Source: Nosema muscidifuracis (taxonomy: Eukaryota; Microsporidia; Nosematidae). Taken from it: 64,000 nucleotides of DNA. Below are positions 1 through 10,847 of the stretch, in pieces. Position 1 is the first letter of the stretch. Each line of letters opens with the position of its first letter. Both the position numbers and the translations under genes were made by a program. The notes under the pieces are model-generated. The model saw only the letters and a program-made list of their open reading frames with translations. It did not search any database and was not told the origin of the DNA. The stretch covers positions 310,001 through 374,000 of the forward strand of contig JAIOKI010000012.1 of assembly GCA_028335825.1 (NCBI GenBank), in the 5' to 3' direction.

Positions 1-400
1 TTATAGATTAACTTTTATGTATTGAAAATATATATTTAATTTTTATGTATTGAAAATATAGATTTACTTTTATGTATTGAAAATAAAGATTTAATTTTTA
101 TGTATTAAAGATATAAATTTAATTTTTATGTATTAAAAATAATAGATTAACTTTTTATTTATTGAAATTATAAATTTACTTTTTATGTATTAAAATAATA
201 GATTCACTTTTATGTATTAAAATAATAGATTCACTTTTATGTATTAAAATAATAGATTCACTTTTATGTATTAAAATAATAGATTTACTTTTTATGTATT
301 AAAATTATAGATTTACTTTTTATGTATTAAAATTATAAATTTACTTTTTATGTATTAAAATTATAGATTTACTTTTTATGTATTTAATCACCTTTTAAAA
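1..400. repeat. tandem repeat block, about 28-bp unit
   Basis: About 14 imperfect copies of an AT-rich unit built around TTTTTATGTATTAAAATTAT run from the window edge to about 390. The central copies are nearly identical and the outer ones more diverged. No gene is visible in 1-521. Nothing shows that it is telomeric. Confidence 0.85.
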
Positions 401-521
401 AAGAGATCAGAATGTAAATTTATTTATCAATTGAAATTTTATAATATATATTTATGATAAATTTGACTGGTGTTTTGTTTACTTATTTTCTAATAAAAAT
501 TTTACTATAAAACATTTATTC

Positions 522-1295
522 CTAAAATCTACTATGATCTATCATAAACAAAGATGCCATAAACATCATACAAGTTCTACTATAATGAGTCATAGTTCTA
601 GAATAATTTCTATTATTTTTTATAAAAACCTTACTTATAGTCTGTAAGAAAAATACTGTGCTAAGAATAAACAAGACTTCACTATTATTTGTAATTATCA
701 ATATAGTTAATGCTAATATTTTTATAATATCATCTCTAGATATTTTAATATTCTTTATCTTTTCTAAAATATCATTAAAATTTATAACTTTTTTTCTATT
801 TTTTATTAAATATCTCTTATTATCTTTTATAAATGTCTGGTTAGAATTTACTTCTAAAATAGCACCTGAACCTTTTAATTTGATTTTAATCTTATTTTCA
901 TTATTTATTTTTAATTCTTTATTATCTGTTTTATTGTCATTATTTATTTTATTGTCATTATTTTCATTATTTATTTTTAATTCTTTATTATCTGTTTTAT
1001 TATTTACTTTTTCATTTTCTATGGTTATATTTTCTAATATAATATTTTTTTCTTTTTCAATTTCTTCTTTGTTTACAAATGTAGTTTCAAAAGTAAATTT
1101 AATAGAAAGAGACCCAAAGGAAGATATAAATTCATCATCATTAACCAGATAATTTTTATAAAAAATCATAATATTATCTTTATCTATATTTATATTGGTA
1201 GTAAGATATTCTTTAATATCATTTATTGTATGTAAATTATTTCCTTCAGTATAAAATTTATATTTACCATCTTTTGAAATTATTTCTATTTTCAT
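522..1295 (-). CDS. ubiquitin-like domain protein with C-terminal membrane segments
   Basis: 257 residues. Residues 1 to about 75 look like a ubiquitin-like beta-grasp (MKIEIISKDGK start, then a helix and short strands). A low-complexity Asn/Lys/Asp linker follows at about 85-135, including a duplicated NNDNKTDNKELKINNEN unit. The C-terminal third contains two hydrophobic stretches (about 188-225) that could anchor it in a membrane. The architecture recalls ER-membrane UBL proteins such as the HERP/Dsc type, but I cannot assign orthology. A CCC tract lies 9 bases before the ATG, which supports this start. Predicted location and role are inference. Confidence 0.6.
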   Translation of the reverse strand: MKIEIISKDGKYKFYTEGNNLHTINDIKEYLTTNINIDKDNIMIFYKNYLVNDDEFISSFGSLSIKFTFETTFVNKEEIEKEKNIILENITIENEKVNNKTDNKELKINNENNDNKINNDNKTDNKELKINNENKIKIKLKGSGAILEVNSNQTFIKDNKRYLIKNRKKVINFNDILEKIKNIKISRDDIIKILALTILIITNNSEVLFILSTVFFLQTISKVFIKNNRNYSRTMTHYSRTCMMFMASLFMIDHSRF

Positions 1296-2592
1296 GCTTG
1301 AGGGTAAGAATAAAATATTATTTATATTTTTAATAATAAATTAAAATAAAAAATAAAGGAGTTAAACTTTTCATTGGTTAGTATGTTTATGACCAATTGT
1401 AAATAAAAAAATTATTTTGAGTTAATTAAACTAATAAAATATTTTTTTTTATTTTTTTGTATCCTGTTAAGGTAAATACTATTTAAAAATAATTTGTTAA
1501 TTTTGATTAGAAATGAGATAATAAATTTTATTTGTTGAATAAATATTTATCTTTATTAAATAATTAATATAGAAAAGTCAAATTATTTAATACTTTCTAA
1601 TATTAAATTTAAAGTTATTATAAATAATAGAATATTAAACTAATATTATAGATTAATATAATAAAATATTAAACTAGTTATAGATTAATATAATAGATAA
1701 TAAAATATTAAACTAGTTATAGATTAATATAATAGATATTAAACTAGTATTATATATTTACCAATTACCTAACTATAATTATATATATACCAATTACCTA
1801 ACCTATTAGAATAAAATTTAAATAGTATTATATATTACCTATTATAATAAAATTTAACTAGTATTATATATATAATAACTATATATTAAGTAATAAGAAT
1901 ATAAGTATGATTAATTAAATATTTATTTTTTATTGCTTAATATTTGTATAAACAACTTCAATAAAGATACTTACTTTTAATAATTTAGTTAATATTATTT
2001 ATAATGGAATAAATCAGATAAAAAATGATAATTTATGTATGAAAAATAAGACTGTAATTTAAAAAAATCATCTTTAAATTGAACTCTTCCTTATAATTAA
2101 CTAAAAGTTGTGAGTAGATTTATTTTTAATTAAGCTGAAATTTAACTAAAACTTAAATGAATTTGAAACAAGTATAATTTTATAAATGGGTATTCTTGTT
2201 ATTTACTGATGTTGTTTTTAATATATTTAATATCAAATTATATTATAGGAAGATATTTATAAGAAATAGACATTAAGGAAGAGATTTTAAAAATCTAATG
2301 AAAGCAAGGAAATTAGCTTTACTGAAAAAAAGGATTCATAATTAAATTATTTATTTAAATATCAAACATCTATTTTACTAAATATTAGTCAATCATCTAA
2401 AAGAAACTATTTAATCATTTTATGAAAAATTAGTCAATCAACTTCAAGAAACTAGCCAATAATCTACAAAATATTAGCTAATCATCTTTAAAGAAACTAG
2501 TCAATAATTGTAAAAAAACTAACTAATCATTTTTACAATCAACAAATATTTAAAATTTAATTATAAAAAATAAATATTTTATTTATTATTAC
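1296..2592. other. gene-free AT-rich stretch with local repeats
   Basis: No supportable gene. At 1620-1880 there are repeated units around AAACTAGTTATAGATTAATA. At 2380-2540 there are four or five diverged units around AGAAACTAGTCAATAATC. These look like local slippage or duplication products. Confidence 0.6.
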
Positions 2593-3336
2593 TTAAATAT
2601 TAGGACTTTGAATAAATTTTTTTATACTCTCATCTTGATAATTTTTAAAAATACTTAAACTTTCTAAAATATCATTCAATCTACTTAACATTAAATATAA
2701 ATTATCATATACGAAAAAAATTTCAGTTATTTTTTTATCTTGAAAACTTTTTAAAAGTCTTTTATATTTGTTACTGTCATATATTTCTTCAAGAAAACTC
2801 ACTATAATAAATTTGAATTTTTCAAATTTATCACCTTTAAATAATTTAAAGTTCTTCATTACAACTATCAAAATTTTCTTGTATACATCGTTCCAAATTT
2901 TACATGAATTGTATCCTATAAAATTTCTTTCTTTGCAATCTTCTTCTATTTCATTTATAAATGACTCATCGAGTGTCATCAAAATATTAATTTTACTATA
3001 AAGTTCAACTAGAGTAATTATATATTCAGAATTAATCATTTTATTACCTATGTAATAATTAGAAGTGTATACATATGAGTTATCCTCCCATCTGTAAGCT
3101 TTAAATCTTTGAATAGCAGTATTTTCGAATAATTTTTTTTCTAGATCAATAAAAAAATGATCTTTTTTCTTATATTCTCTTACTACAGTTAGTTCTGAGA
3201 ATCCTTGGAATATATCAAATCTTTCTTTAACAATTTTCTTTTCTACAACATTTGATTTACAATCAAAACCTTTAAACTCTACTTCGATAGCTTTAATAAA
3301 TCCTAAAAATAAATATAATATATTTTTATAAATCAT
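2593..3336 (-). CDS. putative secreted protein, unknown function
   Basis: 247 residues. The N-terminus (about 1-18, MIYKNILYLFLGFIKAIEVE) is a plausible signal peptide. The rest is predicted mixed alpha/beta with a helical C-terminal half and no membrane segment that I can see. Three cysteines lie beyond the signal. A CCCC tract lies 9 bases before the ATG, as expected for a real microsporidian start. I do not recognise the family. Secretion is inferred only from the hydrophobic N-terminus. Confidence 0.6.
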   Translation of the reverse strand: MIYKNILYLFLGFIKAIEVEFKGFDCKSNVVEKKIVKERFDIFQGFSELTVVREYKKKDHFFIDLEKKLFENTAIQRFKAYRWEDNSYVYTSNYYIGNKMINSEYIITLVELYSKINILMTLDESFINEIEEDCKERNFIGYNSCKIWNDVYKKILIVVMKNFKLFKGDKFEKFKFIIVSFLEEIYDSNKYKRLLKSFQDKKITEIFFVYDNLYLMLSRLNDILESLSIFKNYQDESIKKFIQSPNI

Positions 3337-5287
3337 AATAAGGAGGGGATTATTATTCTTTATATAGTCTTAATTAAATTAAAAAAAAAATCATAAAAAC
3401 ATAAAAAATTAAAAGAATGGGTTATATGAAGTTTATTACTAGTATTTTTTAATTATTAGCGTTTCCTGTCAAAAATATCAAAAAAATATTTGTAATGAAA
3501 TTTAATATTTTTTAGTTACTTTTTGAGAATTTAATATTTTATAATGAATTAATCAATATAAATTTAATCTTTGCTTAATAAAAATTTATTTTTTTTTAGT
3601 AAATAACGTCTAAATTAATTAAAAATATTTTCATTGATTCAATTTTCTTAATATTATTTATTTTTTAGTAAATAACGTCTAAATTAATTAAAAATAGTTT
3701 CATTGATTCAATTTTCTATGATAATTTTAATAATCGAATATTCGTTTAAAAACACTTGATATCATCATTTGATATACATTTTTATAAATATTAACTCCAA
3801 GATAATTTGAAATAAACAATAAATAAGAGTAATTATTTATATTTGAATTAATTTAATCAATAATTTTTTGTTGTAATTTCTTATTTTATTATAATTTTTT
3901 TGTTGTAATTTCTTCTTTGATTATAATTTTTTTTCCACCTGTCAAAAAAAATGACTCATAAAAACATGTAATTTCAAATATTTTTTCTTTGTAGCGAACT
4001 ACAAATAAATATTTTTAAATACATATTAAGATAATAATTCAATTTATAAAATGAAGAGTAGTTAACAAAACTGTATATAATTAAAAAAGATCATTTTATA
4101 TTTTTTATAAGTTTAATGATATTCCGTAATTACTAATAAATTTGAATATTTATATTTTATTCTGATAGTTCTTGTTATTTTGTTAAACAATAACAGTTTT
4201 TTTATAATTTTAATTAAAAAAATTACTTATTTTATTTATTAAATTTTTAATTATAAAATCTTTCTTTGTTTAGATCAAAATTTTATGTAAATTTTAATTT
4301 TTTTATCGACATTATTGAAAATTTTATAGTCATAAAAGTTATCACTTAAAATATCTTTAGAAAATTAAAATTTAATAATAAAGACTTATTTAAAAATAAA
4401 ATTTAGTATTTTTAGAAATAGAAGATATATTGATAAAAAATATTTAGATAATAAATCTTATTTTCTTTAATAAAAATATTTAAAATAAAGCATATTTTCT
4501 TGCAAAAAGAATATTTAAAAAATTCTTCAAGTATACTTTTATAATTTATATAGAATTATTTAAGAACAATTAGTCTATAAATTAATCTCATTTATTTTAA
4601 AATATTTAAGTATAATTAGATATATCATTAAAATTGATCTAATTTATCTCTTATACTATCTTTATTCATCAATCTTAGTGACAATCATTATAAATTTAAT
4701 CAGATTTTTTTCTTAATTAATTAATTTTCTTTTTAAATAATACTCTTAAGATGAAATTTAAGGTCATTTATAATGTTTTAGCCTGAATGTATGTCTCAAT
4801 ATAAGATTTTAACTTAATCTCAGTTTATATGTTCAATGGAAATTTATTACAATCTTAAGTTATTAAATGAATATATTTATATATGAAAGTAAATTGTTAG
4901 AGAGAATAACTTATAATACTTAATTTTCTTAAAAATTAATCTACTCTTCAATATCTCAAATATTTAATAATAAAACAAAGAATGATTCATTGAATAACTG
5001 ATAAAAAAATCAGTATCCAAAATTATGTCTACAAGCATACTCGAATATCTAAAAATTGAAGTATAATCAATTTACAATATTTATAATAATTTTGAAAGTA
5101 AATTAAGATCTGTATTTTCATATCAAATTTTTTAATCAACATAAAAAAATAGGTGAAGATTTTTAATCATTTATTTTATTGTACAAAGCTATTAGTATTT
5201 AATAAAATTCTATAAATAAATAATATTTAATTTTTTGTTTATATAATATTACGTAAACTACTTATAAACTTTTAGTACAAAACAAAT
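3337..5287. other. gene-free AT-rich stretch, about 1.95 kb
   Basis: No supportable coding region. A near-perfect direct duplication of about 60 bp around AGTAAATAACGTCTAAATTA occurs at about 3593-3650 and 3661-3718. A shorter duplication around TTTTTTGTTGTAATTTCTT lies at about 3865-3925. I see nothing else in it. Confidence 0.6.
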
Positions 5288-5719
5288 ATGCTTTTTATAA
5301 TTAATTTACTTTTTAATATAACTAATTGTAAACCAGATATACCCACTACAAAAGATGATACTCAATTAATATTGGATAAATATTTACCTACTACAAATGA
5401 TAATACTCAACTAATATTAGAAAAATACATACCTACTACAAAAGATGATACAAGTAAAAATGTAAAAGACAAAAAGATAAATAAATCTTCTACTTATTTA
5501 GATAAAGAAAGACAACAAGAAATAATTATTGATGAATATAAACTTCTTAAATATATTATTCATATTTTAATAGTTGCTTTTATCATTACTACAATTCTTT
5601 CTTTAGTCATCTCTCTAATAGCTGATATAGAATTTTTAAATGTAGCTAAAATCTTGTTTGGTATTCTTATTTTTGTATCTGTCTTATTATTGTGTACTGG
5701 AATGTTTACATTTCTTTAG
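5288..5719 (+). CDS. small membrane or secreted protein with three tandem repeats
   Basis: 143 residues. A hydrophobic N-terminus (about 1-14) ending at NITNCK resembles a signal peptide. Three consecutive copies of a 16-residue unit follow, of the form PTTKDDTQLILDKY, at about residues 19-62. A charged stretch and two hydrophobic segments (about 90-112 and 120-142) complete it, so the C-terminus is probably membrane-embedded as a hairpin. No CCC tract precedes the ATG, unlike most neighbours, so the start is less certain. Function unknown. Confidence 0.55.
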   Translation: MLFIINLLFNITNCKPDIPTTKDDTQLILDKYLPTTNDNTQLILEKYIPTTKDDTSKNVKDKKINKSSTYLDKERQQEIIIDEYKLLKYIIHILIVAFIITTILSLVISLIADIEFLNVAKILFGILIFVSVLLLCTGMFTFL

Positions 5720-5859
5720 TTTGATTAAATAATTGTAAATAATTATTTTTAACTACTCTGATATTTCTGTAATTTTTTATTATAATTGTTTAATTTAAAA
5801 TAGAGTGAAAATATTAAACTATTAGAATAGTGTTAATAATACTTAGTTTATTAATATAT

Positions 5860-6025
5860 TTTAACAAATAAAGTTTTTAATAAAACTTATCTATTTTTTG
5901 TTTGATATTTATTTTATTACATTTTAACAAATAAAGTTTTAATAAAACTTATCTATTTTTTGTTTGATATTTATTTTATTACATTTTAACAAATAAAATT
6001 TTTTAATAAAACTTATCTATTTTTT
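5860..6025. repeat. three tandem copies of a 61-63-bp unit
   Basis: Three nearly identical units around AACAAATAAAGTTTTAATAA, followed by ACTTATCTATTTTTTGTTTG, lie directly between the repeat-bearing membrane protein and the CBP20-like gene. The remainder of 5720-6188 holds no gene. Confidence 0.8.
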
Positions 6026-6188
6026 ATTTTTCATTTTCCTTATAAATTAATTTATCAATTATAAAAACAATAAAATTATTAATTTTTATATCTAAGGTCA
6101 CTTAAATAATTTTTTATCCAATTAAAAAGGTTTTCTGGAACTTTTAAATTTAAAAAATATTTTTTTCTACAAAATTTGTCCCCTTTAA

Positions 6189-6623
6189 ATGTGGCCTATT
6201 GAAAAATATTACAAACCAGATGTACCTCTATCATACTATAAAGAAAAAACATTTACTGGTACAGAAGAAGAATATTTAAAACTTATGGAAGAATCAAGTA
6301 CAGTTTATATTAACAATATTGATTCATCTGTTGATGAGACTCGTATATGGGAACTTGCTCTTTTATTTGGAGATGTTAAACGGGTTATTATGGGTATTAA
6401 CAGAAACTTCTTGACATTTTGTGGATTTTGTTTTGTAGAATATTATACGAAAGAAGATGCTCAGAAATGTAAAATGTGGGCTGATAAACTTAAATTTGAA
6501 AAAAAAAGTCTGAGTGTAGATAAAGATTATGGATTTAAAGAGGGTAGGCAATACGGAAGAGGAGTTTTTGGTGGTAAAATGAAGGAAGATAATGCTAAAA
6601 AAAGGAGGTACTACAATAACTAA
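6189..6623 (+). CDS. CBC2: nuclear cap-binding protein subunit 2 (CBP20)
   Basis: 144 residues. CBP20 binds the m7G cap of nuclear RNA together with the large subunit CBP80. One RRM spans about 37-112: RNP2 is VYINNI and RNP1 is the region CGFCFVEYY. The N-terminal tyrosine-rich segment (residues 7 and 15-16, in KYYKPDVPLSYY) and the C-terminal tail with GRQYGRG match the cap-binding extensions of CBP20, which separates it from generic RRM proteins. Length is close to the family norm of about 155-210. CCCC lies five bases before the ATG. The assignment rests on the family-specific ends rather than the RRM alone. Confidence 0.88.
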   Translation: MWPIEKYYKPDVPLSYYKEKTFTGTEEEYLKLMEESSTVYINNIDSSVDETRIWELALLFGDVKRVIMGINRNFLTFCGFCFVEYYTKEDAQKCKMWADKLKFEKKSLSVDKDYGFKEGRQYGRGVFGGKMKEDNAKKRRYYNN

Positions 6624-6679
6624 TTAAAATGTGTAAGTTTTAATCCTTCGTTAATAACGATTTATAAAAATAAATTTAT

Positions 6680-8200
6680 TTATTCACTATCACTGTCAAA
6701 AACAATTCTATTTTTTTGTTCTTTTTTGTCGTCAGATTTATTTCTCTTATCGAACTTTTGACGTTTGTTGTCTCCATCTCTGTTAAAAGACTTTCTATCT
6801 CCATCCTTATTAAAAGACTTTCTATCACCATCCCTATTGAATGACTTTCTATCTCCATCTTTGTTAAATGACTTTCTATCTCCATCCCTATTGAATGATC
6901 TTCTGTCACTATCCCTATTGAATGATCTTCTGTCACTATCCCTATTGAATGACTTTCTATCTCCATCTCTGTTAAAATTTCCCCTATCTCTTCGATTATT
7001 CTTTTTAAAGTCATCTTTAACTACGTTCTTCTTTCTAATATCATATTTATCCTTTCCAGATTGCTGTTCATCAGCATCTCTGACGAATAAAGTTCTATCT
7101 TTAAACTTTAATTTAGATTTCATAAGTTTCTTAAACAGAGCTTCATCCTCACAGAACACAAAAGCAAATCCTTTACATCTATCATCATCATCCATAGGAA
7201 TATGACATCCCTTAATTTCTCCATGTTCCTCTAAAAAAGCTACTAATTCCTCTTTGTTACATTTGTAAGGAAGATTATTAAGTTTTAAAGTATATTTCTT
7301 TTTTCTTTCTGATGAACTAGCAAGATTGACTGTTATCTTTCTACCAAATAATTCTTGATCATTAAGTTTTAAACATCTCTTAGCATCAGCTTCCTTAACA
7401 AATTCAATAAAAGCAAATCCTTTATTTCTATCACGATCTCCTGTTACAGGAATAGAAACACGAATTGTTTTTCCAATCTCATTAATTTCTTTCTTTAAAT
7501 CATCTTCTGACAAATCAAAAGGAATACCTTTCATAAATATTACACGAGTATCTTTATCTTCTAATTGTTCTTCATCTATGCTTGAAGATTGTTGTTCAAT
7601 ATCACTAGAAGAATCTTCTTCATCATCACTCTCATTATTATCAACGGCTTTAGTAATTTTTTGTTTTTTATTATTTTTTTTATCTTTCAAAGACTTTTCA
7701 TTGTCTGTTGATTCTTCTTTTTTATTAACCGTCTCATCTTGACTTGATGACTCATCTGAACTACTTTCTTCTTCTTTTATTTTCTTATTAGTAGTTTCTT
7801 CCTCACTAGAGTTACTTTCTTCTTCTTCCTTAGAAAGTTCTTTTTTAGTAGTTTCTTCCTCATTAGATGACTCATCTGAACTACTCTCTTCCTTCTTTAT
7901 TTCCTTCTTAACTGACTTTTTAGTAGTTTCTTCCTCATTAGATGACTCATCCGAACTACTCTCTTCCTTCTTTATTTCCTTCTTAACTGACTTTTTAGTA
8001 GTCTCTTTCTCACTAGATGACTCATTTGAACTACTCTCTTCTTTCTTTATTTCCTTCTTAACTGATTTCTTAGTACCAGTTTTCTTTGGTACATCCTCCT
8101 TAGTTTCTTTCTGTTTTACTTTTGCATTCTTCTTAGCTACTATTTTTTTAACATTCTGTTTCTCATTAGAAATTGATGAGTCGTTATTTTCTTTTCTCAT
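6680..8200 (-). CDS. nucleolin-like protein with two RRMs
   Basis: About 506 residues from the ATG at 8200, chosen because CCCC sits just upstream; an in-frame upstream ATG at 8263 lacks it. The N-terminal 200 residues alternate lysine-rich blocks (KKSVKKEIKKEE) with Ser/Glu/Asp acidic tracts, like nucleolin/Nsr1. Two RRMs follow: the first begins DTRVIFMKGIPF with RNP1 KGFAFIEF, the second begins YTLKLNNLPY with RNP1 KGFAFVFC. The C-terminal tail replaces the usual RGG box by about ten tandem copies of an eight- to nine-residue unit (NRDGDRKSF). A role in nucleolar pre-rRNA processing is inferred from architecture. The tail repeats are nearly identical at DNA level, so copy number is probably unstable. 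Confidence 0.8.
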   Translation of the reverse strand: MRKENNDSSISNEKQNVKKIVAKKNAKVKQKETKEDVPKKTGTKKSVKKEIKKEESSSNESSSEKETTKKSVKKEIKKEESSSDESSNEEETTKKSVKKEIKKEESSSDESSNEEETTKKELSKEEEESNSSEEETTNKKIKEEESSSDESSSQDETVNKKEESTDNEKSLKDKKNNKKQKITKAVDNNESDDEEDSSSDIEQQSSSIDEEQLEDKDTRVIFMKGIPFDLSEDDLKKEINEIGKTIRVSIPVTGDRDRNKGFAFIEFVKEADAKRCLKLNDQELFGRKITVNLASSSERKKKYTLKLNNLPYKCNKEELVAFLEEHGEIKGCHIPMDDDDRCKGFAFVFCEDEALFKKLMKSKLKFKDRTLFVRDADEQQSGKDKYDIRKKNVVKDDFKKNNRRDRGNFNRDGDRKSFNRDSDRRSFNRDSDRRSFNRDGDRKSFNKDGDRKSFNRDGDRKSFNKDGDRKSFNRDGDNKRQKFDKRNKSDDKKEQKNRIVFDSDSE

Positions 8201-8359
8201 TTTAGGGGCAATCTTGATAAAATAAAAAATTATTTTTTTAGCCGTTAAGATTTCATAAATCAAAAATAAATGTATGAAATGTATTCAAATTTTTTATTTA
8301 AGAAAAAAAGTATATACAAATTATTTTCTTATATTATTATATAAGTATAATTCATTTTA

Positions 8360-8512
8360 AATATAATAATTTCTGTTAATAAGATTCTTAGCTTCTTTAT
8401 AAAACCCTTATATGAAAAATTTTTAATTATTATTTTCTGTTAATAAGATTCTCTAATTATTCTGTTAATAAGATTCTTAGTTTCTTTATAAAACCCCTAT
8501 ATGAAAAAATTA
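8360..8512 (+). repeat. duplicated upstream region of the L7Ae-like gene
   Basis: The block TTCTGTTAATAAGATTCT is present three times. The longer block containing TTTATAAAACCC followed by TATATGAAAAA is present twice (about 8396-8420 and 8484-8508). The upstream copy thus carries a CCC-ATG signal that leads into only a few codons, while the second drives the gene. Confidence 0.75.
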
Positions 8513-8848
8513 GAAATGAATTTTGATTCTTACAAGATAAAAAAAATTCTTAACACAGATAAATTAGATACATTGTTAAATTTAATATCACAAGATATTT
8601 ATGATACATACAATAAGATAATGAAGAATCACAAAAATATAGGAATAATTTTTATTAACAAACTTGATCAAATAATAATACAACATCTTATAATGTTCTG
8701 TGATTATTTTAATATCAAAATGTTCTACTTGCCTTCTCTTAAAGAAAAGGTTATAGGAATTGATAGATGTTCGAAGTCGTATGAGAAAATAAATAATATT
8801 TTGGAAGAGATTGATTTTGAATTATGGGATGTTTATAAAAATAAATGA
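8501..8848 (+). CDS. L7Ae/L30e-fold small protein, possibly POP3/Rpp38-like
   Basis: 115 residues. Residues about 38-100 follow the L7Ae pattern: a strand (NIGIIFINKLD), a helix (IIIQHLIMFCDYFN), a strand with proline (IKMFYLPSLKE), then the VIGIDRC turn. The segment HLIMFCDYFNIKMFYLP corresponds to the family's HL..LCE..NVPY region. The RNA-contact motif at the start of helix 2 in NHP2 or L7Ae is weak, so an RNase P/MRP subunit of the POP3/Rpp38 type is more likely than NHP2. That choice is inference. CCCC lies six bases before the first ATG; a second in-frame ATG occurs at codon 6. Confidence 0.5.
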   Translation: MKKLEMNFDSYKIKKILNTDKLDTLLNLISQDIYDTYNKIMKNHKNIGIIFINKLDQIIIQHLIMFCDYFNIKMFYLPSLKEKVIGIDRCSKSYEKINNILEEIDFELWDVYKNK

Positions 8849-8899
8849 GAGTTGGTAAGTTTTAATTAAATATCTCATTAATATATAATATTAAATTAT

Positions 8900-9075
8900 T
8901 TTTTTAATGAAATTTATCACACAAATTTAAATCTAATATTAAAATTTTTTATTAAACTATTTTATTATAATATTTTATTATAATATTTAATTTCAAACTA
9001 TTTTATTAATGAAATTTATCACACTAATTTAAATCTAATATTAAAATTTTTTATTAAACAAATCGATTTTAATTT
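8900..9075. repeat. two direct copies of a 60-70-bp unit
   Basis: The unit containing AATTTATCACAC and TTTAAATCTAATATTAAAAT occurs twice, separated by short TATTTTATTATA runs. It lies between two converging genes and has no coding capacity. Confidence 0.75.
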
Positions 9076-9826
9076 ATAAATTATTCAGTGGCTTTGTAAA
9101 AAATATTTGTATATATGCACCACATGCAATTGTTATAAAAAAAAGTGCTGTATTATACGATACACTCATTCCAATCCAATCTTTATATATTTGTTCAATT
9201 ATCAAATTAAGTCCCCAATCAAATCCTAAGCATAGTTCTATAGTAATGAACAATATCAAAGCACCTGTTACTGAGAATAAAAGAATAAGAATTATATTAA
9301 CAGCTTTATCAAATAAAGTATAAATTATTATAAACAAAACTACTAGAGAAATGTAGAAAACATACAACTGATACCCTTCATTAATATTTATAAAGATATC
9401 AACGTAGGTTATGTAAAAAAGATAAGTAGCAGCTAAGCCTAAAAAAATTCTAAGAGCACTTATTAGATAAACGATAAGAAGAGATAGAGCTAGAGATATA
9501 ATTAATACAGCTATATATGAATGAGAAGTATTAATGAGAAAATCACGTATTTTTCCTATTAAACTTCGTATAGGTGAATAAAAATATTCTAAGTCAATAT
9601 GCTGGATCTTTTCTATATAATGAAATATTAATATAGAAATTATGTAGCCTAAAGATAGTCTTTTAGTTACTCTACCCATGAATAAAAGAAAACATCCGGA
9701 TAAGCATATAAGAATAGAAAAGAAAATGTTTTTGTCAAGATATTTTGAATATATGTTACCAAGCTTATATATTTCTGATAGAATTGGATTTTCACATGAT
9801 ATTGGAGTTAATAAAAGTATAATCAT
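9074..9826 (-). CDS. polytopic membrane protein, TMEM198/DUF4203-like candidate
   Basis: 250 residues with a cleavable-looking N-terminus (MIILLLTPISCENP) and about seven hydrophobic segments (roughly 35-54, 57-72, 103-125, 128-143, 152-170, 175-195, 222-240). The early segment with LFMGRVTKRLSLGYIIS recalls the TMEM198/DUF4203 pattern of a small-residue helix followed by a basic loop. No catalytic or transport motif is clear. No CCC tract precedes the ATG. The family suggestion is weak; the membrane topology is strong. Confidence 0.6.
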   Translation of the reverse strand: MIILLLTPISCENPILSEIYKLGNIYSKYLDKNIFFSILICLSGCFLLFMGRVTKRLSLGYIISILIFHYIEKIQHIDLEYFYSPIRSLIGKIRDFLINTSHSYIAVLIISLALSLLIVYLISALRIFLGLAATYLFYITYVDIFININEGYQLYVFYISLVVLFIIIYTLFDKAVNIILILLFSVTGALILFITIELCLGFDWGLNLIIEQIYKDWIGMSVSYNTALFFITIACGAYIQIFFTKPLNNL

Positions 9827-10847
9827 CTAATTATCCAAACTTTTTGTTTTTTAAATTGTAATGAACAAATAAAAATTTTAAGTGATAAAAAAGGATTTTA
9901 TTTTTGATATTAAATGTATATTAAATTAAAAAAATATTATATTATGAAAAAAATCTAAAACATCTTAATTTATTCTGATACATGTTCCAAACAATTAATC
10001 ATGAAGATTCATTAATTAAATATGAATTATAATAATTATATATGATTTTTATCTCAATAAAATAAATCTTTTTTTTTGATAAGAACAATAATATTTAATT
10101 AAATAATAGAAATATATTAATTATATATGACTCATAAAAATAATTCAATATTGAATTAAAGATTCTTAACTAAGTTTCAAGTACAACACAAGATTTTATA
10201 AAAAATTGATTAAATTGCTATTTATGAAAAATAATTAAATAAAAATATAAAGTTCTATAATAGAAGATTCTTTACAGTTTTCTTATAGAAAAATAAATAA
10301 AATATTTATTAAATTAATATCTAATAATTAATATTATATATCAATATACAATTTTAATTAGAAATTTCTCAATATCTTATAAAGTGAAATAATCTTGAAA
10401 TTATAATTATTAAATATACAAATAACTGTATTAGATAACGTTATTAATTAAATTTTAAGGAATAGTTAATTTAAGATTTATTTTCTAAATATAAAAAACT
10501 GTAGATTTATTAAATATTTTAGCAAGAAATTATTCTTTAAGATATTTTATCAAATAATTTATAATTATTTATCAAGGAATTAATCAGAATATCTTATCAA
10601 ATGATTCATAATAAATTTATCAAAATATTATTCAGAATATCTTATTGAATGATATCATAATAAATAATTTATAATAAATTTATGAAGGAATTATTCAGAA
10701 ATATCTTATCAAATAGTTTATAATAAATTTATAATTATTTTTCAATATTTAAAAAAATTTTACAACTATCTACGAAATAAAATTTGATCAAACTAATAAT
10801 AAATGATATCATGTTGATAAGATAAATTTTTTCAAAATTGACACCCC
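9827..10847. other. gene-free AT-rich stretch with diverged repeats
   Basis: No gene is visible. Between about 10540 and 10750 a unit around TTATCAAGGAATTATTCAGA, followed by AATATCTTATCAAATGATT, recurs four times with divergence. The last bases before 10848 carry the CCCC tract of the acyltransferase gene. Confidence 0.6.

Noticed and set aside
1-400. Telomere or CRISPR-like array
   Set aside because: Units are imperfect, AT-rich and without spacers; no telomeric motif, and the organism is eukaryotic.
6765-7205. Plus-strand repeat protein rich in Leu/Ser
   Set aside because: It is the antisense shadow of the nucleolin-like repeat tail.
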